DNA of 64,000 bases. It comes from JAOACQ01 sp049968515 (GTDB taxonomy: Bacteria; Spirochaetota; Brevinematia; Brevinematales; JAOACQ01). This document shows, in pieces, positions 62,416-64,000 of this stretch (the stretch's first letter is position 1; each line of letters opens with the position of its first letter). The stretch lies in the NCBI GenBank assembly GCA_049968515.1, contig JBMFQR010000003.1, positions 37,895-101,894 on the forward strand, read 5' to 3'. Position numbers and translations under genes: made by a program. The notes beneath the pieces were generated by a model. That model did not search any database and was not told the origin of the DNA. It was given only the letters and a program-made list of their open reading frames with translations.

Positions 62416-62425
62416 TAAAAGTCAA
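62398..62425 (-). promoter_or_regulatory. Promoter of nadA
   Basis: TTGACT, a 16-base spacer and TATAAT on the minus strand, about 30 bases before the GTG start. Confidence 0.6.
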
Positions 62426-62535
62426 GAGTTTTAAAATTTTAATTAAACCTTTAGAGGTTGTAGCACTAAAATCCCCTAAATTATTCAATTTAGAGGAAAA
62501 TTATTCCGATTAAATAATAAAAAACTGGAGAAATT

Positions 62536-63690
62536 ATGAAAAAATTTATCTTCATAACCATTCTAATTTTCAATATATCTTTTTCTCTTACACCTGATGA
62601 AGCCTTAAAAATACTTGAAAGAGCAATCATTTCATCAAAAAAAACTCATATAAAGGTAAATCAAAAGATCGCCACCATATTGATCTGCTCAGAAATGGAA
62701 ACAAGAATTGATAATATTTTCAAATTACCAAAAGAAAAACTCTATGTAGTAAGTGTGCTTGGAAATGTAGCATTAGAACCAGAAATTGCATCTGTCGAAT
62801 ATTCACTTATACAGCTTCAATCCCCACTTGTTGTAATAATGGGACATTATAATTGTAGAATTATTGGCGAAATCCTAAAAGGAAAGTCTACAGAAAAAAG
62901 CATCAACTCAATTGTAGAAACTCTAAACAATTCAATTGAAAGAGCTGGAATGATTTATGGGACAAATTACTCAGAAACCCTCTTCAAGCAATCCATTGTT
63001 TTGAATGTTTATAACTCAATGGAAAATCTGATTAAAAACAGTAGGATAGTAAAAGAACTCATTTCTATGCAAAAAATAAAGGTTGTAGGTGCAATATACA
63101 ACGAAAATAAAGGCAATGTAGAATGGCTTGGTGAGCATCCAATGCAAAAGGAAATAATGGATGGAAGCTATAACTCACTTGAATTTCTTGCATTCTATAA
63201 AGAAAACCAGAAAAAAACAGAAGTCAAACAACCTTCGACTCCACAATTAACCGAGGAAAATAAAAATCAGGAAAACAAAAAAATAAAGACCAAAAAAGAA
63301 GTAAGTGGCAACAAGTCAGAGGTAAAAGTAAAAGAAACAAATATTGATTTCTTGTTTGATAAAAAAATAGCATCTCCCCGAAAGCCAGCATATATCACTA
63401 TAAGGATATCCACATATCCAGAGGCAAATATTTCAGATCTTACAGTCTATGCTGAAGAATTAAACACAAAGAAAAAGTCTCTGGTCTTTAAACTGCCAGA
63501 GTTAAAGATAATCAATGGAACAGCACAGGCACAATTCTACTTCGCCGGAAGGATTTTCAAGAGAAATCTCTATCTTAAAAAAGGAACTTACAGAATTGTA
63601 GCAAACATAAGCATTTTCAAGGACAGAAAACTCTTAGAAAAGAAAGTATTTCCAGTAAGTAGAGAAGAAAATGTAATCAGGCTGTATTAA
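62536..63690 (+). CDS. Exported beta-carbonic-anhydrase-like protein with C-terminal extension
   Basis: 384 residues. A signal MKKFIFITILIFNISFSLT is followed by a region of about 190 residues resembling beta-carbonic anhydrase: ATILICSEMETRIDN, LYVVSVLGNVALEPEIASVEYSLIQLQSPLVVIMGHYNC. Cys, His and Cys could be zinc ligands; the usual CSDSR reads CSEMETR, two residues longer. A Lys/Glu-rich linker (about 225-270) leads to a beta-rich C-domain of about 100 residues. The CTGGAG SD precedes ATG. Zinc binding and activity are inferences. Confidence 0.68.
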   Translation: MKKFIFITILIFNISFSLTPDEALKILERAIISSKKTHIKVNQKIATILICSEMETRIDNIFKLPKEKLYVVSVLGNVALEPEIASVEYSLIQLQSPLVVIMGHYNCRIIGEILKGKSTEKSINSIVETLNNSIERAGMIYGTNYSETLFKQSIVLNVYNSMENLIKNSRIVKELISMQKIKVVGAIYNENKGNVEWLGEHPMQKEIMDGSYNSLEFLAFYKENQKKTEVKQPSTPQLTEENKNQENKKIKTKKEVSGNKSEVKVKETNIDFLFDKKIASPRKPAYITIRISTYPEANISDLTVYAEELNTKKKSLVFKLPELKIINGTAQAQFYFAGRIFKRNLYLKKGTYRIVANISIFKDRKLLEKKVFPVSREENVIRLY

Positions 63691-63695
63691 CCACA

Positions 63696-63825
63696 GGGGC
63701 TGTCCAAAAAGTCGATACAGTCATTCTGAGCGAAGCGAAGAATATGCTATTTTAATTGGTATCAAGATATTCTTCATTTCATTCAGAATGACGGCAAAGA
63801 AATTTGCCAATTTTTGGACAGCCCC
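63696..63825. repeat. MITE-like inverted-repeat element, copy 2
   Basis: The ends are perfect 15-base inverted repeats: GGGGCTGTCCAAAAA and TTTTTGGACAGCCCC. Inside are CATTCTGAGCGAAGCGAAGAAT and ATTCATTCAGAATGACGG, so the element can form a nested hairpin. It matches the degenerate copy at 41490-41635. Palindromic repeats with a CATTCTGAGCGAAGCGAAGAAT core occur in many bacterial genomes. Confidence 0.82.
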
Positions 63826-63858
63826 CACAATGACTTCAATTTCCATCACAAAAATCAC

Positions 63859-63888
63859 TTGACATATTTTATCTTCTTGTTTTATAAT
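63859..63888 (+). promoter_or_regulatory. Strong promoter for the Rpn-like gene
   Basis: TTGACA, an 18-base spacer and TATAAT, ending about 20 bases before the predicted CTG start. Confidence 0.7.
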
Positions 63889-63910
63889 AAACTAAAAAAG
63901 GAGTGGGCTT

Positions 63911-64000
63911 CTGGCTATCGGTACGCCACACAATAACTTCTTTATCCAGTTTTTCTCTGACAAAAACAATCTTGTAGAGTTAATAAAGTTTGTTTTACCT
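63911..64000 (+). CDS. Rpn/PD-(D/E)XK nuclease family protein, 5' part
   Basis: Thirty codons run to the window end: AIGTPHNNFFIQFFSDKN and NLVELIKFVLP. This matches the N-terminus of Rpn (recombination-promoting nuclease, formerly YhgA-like transposase), which usually reads GTPHDRFF-x-FSDK. AAGGAG lies seven bases before CTG 63911, and no ATG, GTG or TTG is available in frame close by, so CTG is the likely start, or an ATG has mutated. Continuation is outside the window. Confidence 0.6.
   Translation, partial: MAIGTPHNNFFIQFFSDKNNLVELIKFVLP

Noticed and set aside
62476..62493. Inverted repeat CTAAATT-ATTC-AATTTAG before the carbonic-anhydrase-like gene
   Set aside because: Seven-base arms in AT-rich DNA occur easily by chance and no promoter overlap could be shown.
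1..64000. CRISPR array or complete insertion sequence
   Set aside because: No regularly spaced direct repeats and no transposase with flanking ends were found; the only mobile-like item is the non-coding repeat pair and the partial Rpn gene.

Overview
The window is about 64 kb of AT-rich, gene-dense bacterial chromosome with tightly packed, often translationally coupled genes and many TTG or GTG starts backed by strong Shine-Dalgarno sequences. Signal peptides, lipoprotein boxes, beta-barrel proteins, MotA/MotB/FlbD and a complete V/A-type ATPase point to a flagellated diderm. The order ispE - spoVG - tRNA-Gln - prs - rplY - pth - tilS resembles the spoVG-L25-pth-tilS block of spirochaetes, and V-type ATPases are common there, so a Spirochaetota-like organism is my best guess. 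It is an inference; no rRNA is present to settle it.

Layout. 1-10.2 kb: end of trmB, then on the minus strand a housekeeping and isoprenoid block (holA, lipoprotein, tilS, pth, rplY, prs, tRNA-Gln, spoVG, ispE) joined to an alpha/beta hydrolase and a GH94 disaccharide phosphorylase. 10.2-14 kb: GNAT, thioredoxin, phosphohexomutase and glycogen synthase, probably transcribed from a promoter near 13.97 kb. Together with GH94 and pgi (25.7 kb) these connect phosphorolytic sugar use with glycogen storage. 14-22 kb: tRNA-Ser, a DNA alkyltransferase, YejB/YejE-type peptide permeases, a parvulin lipoprotein, an unusual histidine kinase and two ABC ATPases that may energise the permeases. 22-25.5 kb: flbD-motA-motB followed by a helix-hairpin-helix/beta-barrel protein. 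25.7-33.2 kb: pgi, a frameshifted acetyltransferase pseudogene, a CPA2 antiporter with an EIIA-like tail, and a coupled operon of two outer-membrane barrel proteins and a Xer recombinase.

33-44.6 kb: pgeF, a LiaF-like membrane protein, a response regulator, ligA, tmRNA, a small helical protein, tRNA-Lys, a dihydrouridine synthase, a MATE exporter, a glycosyltransferase and a PlsY/CTP-dependent lipid-kinase fusion. 44.6-54.3 kb: an eleven-gene V/A-ATPase operon on the minus strand (K-F-E-X-A-B-D-Usp-H-C-I). X is an F420:gamma-glutamyl-ligase-like protein, and a universal-stress protein is also embedded. 54.3-62.4 kb: transglutaminase/TPR protein, a second and canonical plsY, an EAL-domain fragment, recN, nadK, a ParB-like protein, a metallophosphoesterase, a 50-residue ORF and nadA with a palindrome over its promoter. 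62.5-64 kb: an exported beta-carbonic-anhydrase-like protein, a MITE-like repeat and the start of an Rpn-type nuclease gene.

The most interesting items are the PlsY-lipid-kinase fusion beside a normal plsY, the ATPase operon with two non-ATPase genes, the kinase lacking its phosphoacceptor histidine, the exported carbonic-anhydrase-like protein, the barrel/Xer operon, and the two copies of a terminal-inverted-repeat element. I saw no CRISPR array, prophage or insertion sequence with transposase. All assignments come from reading the sequence; no database search was run.
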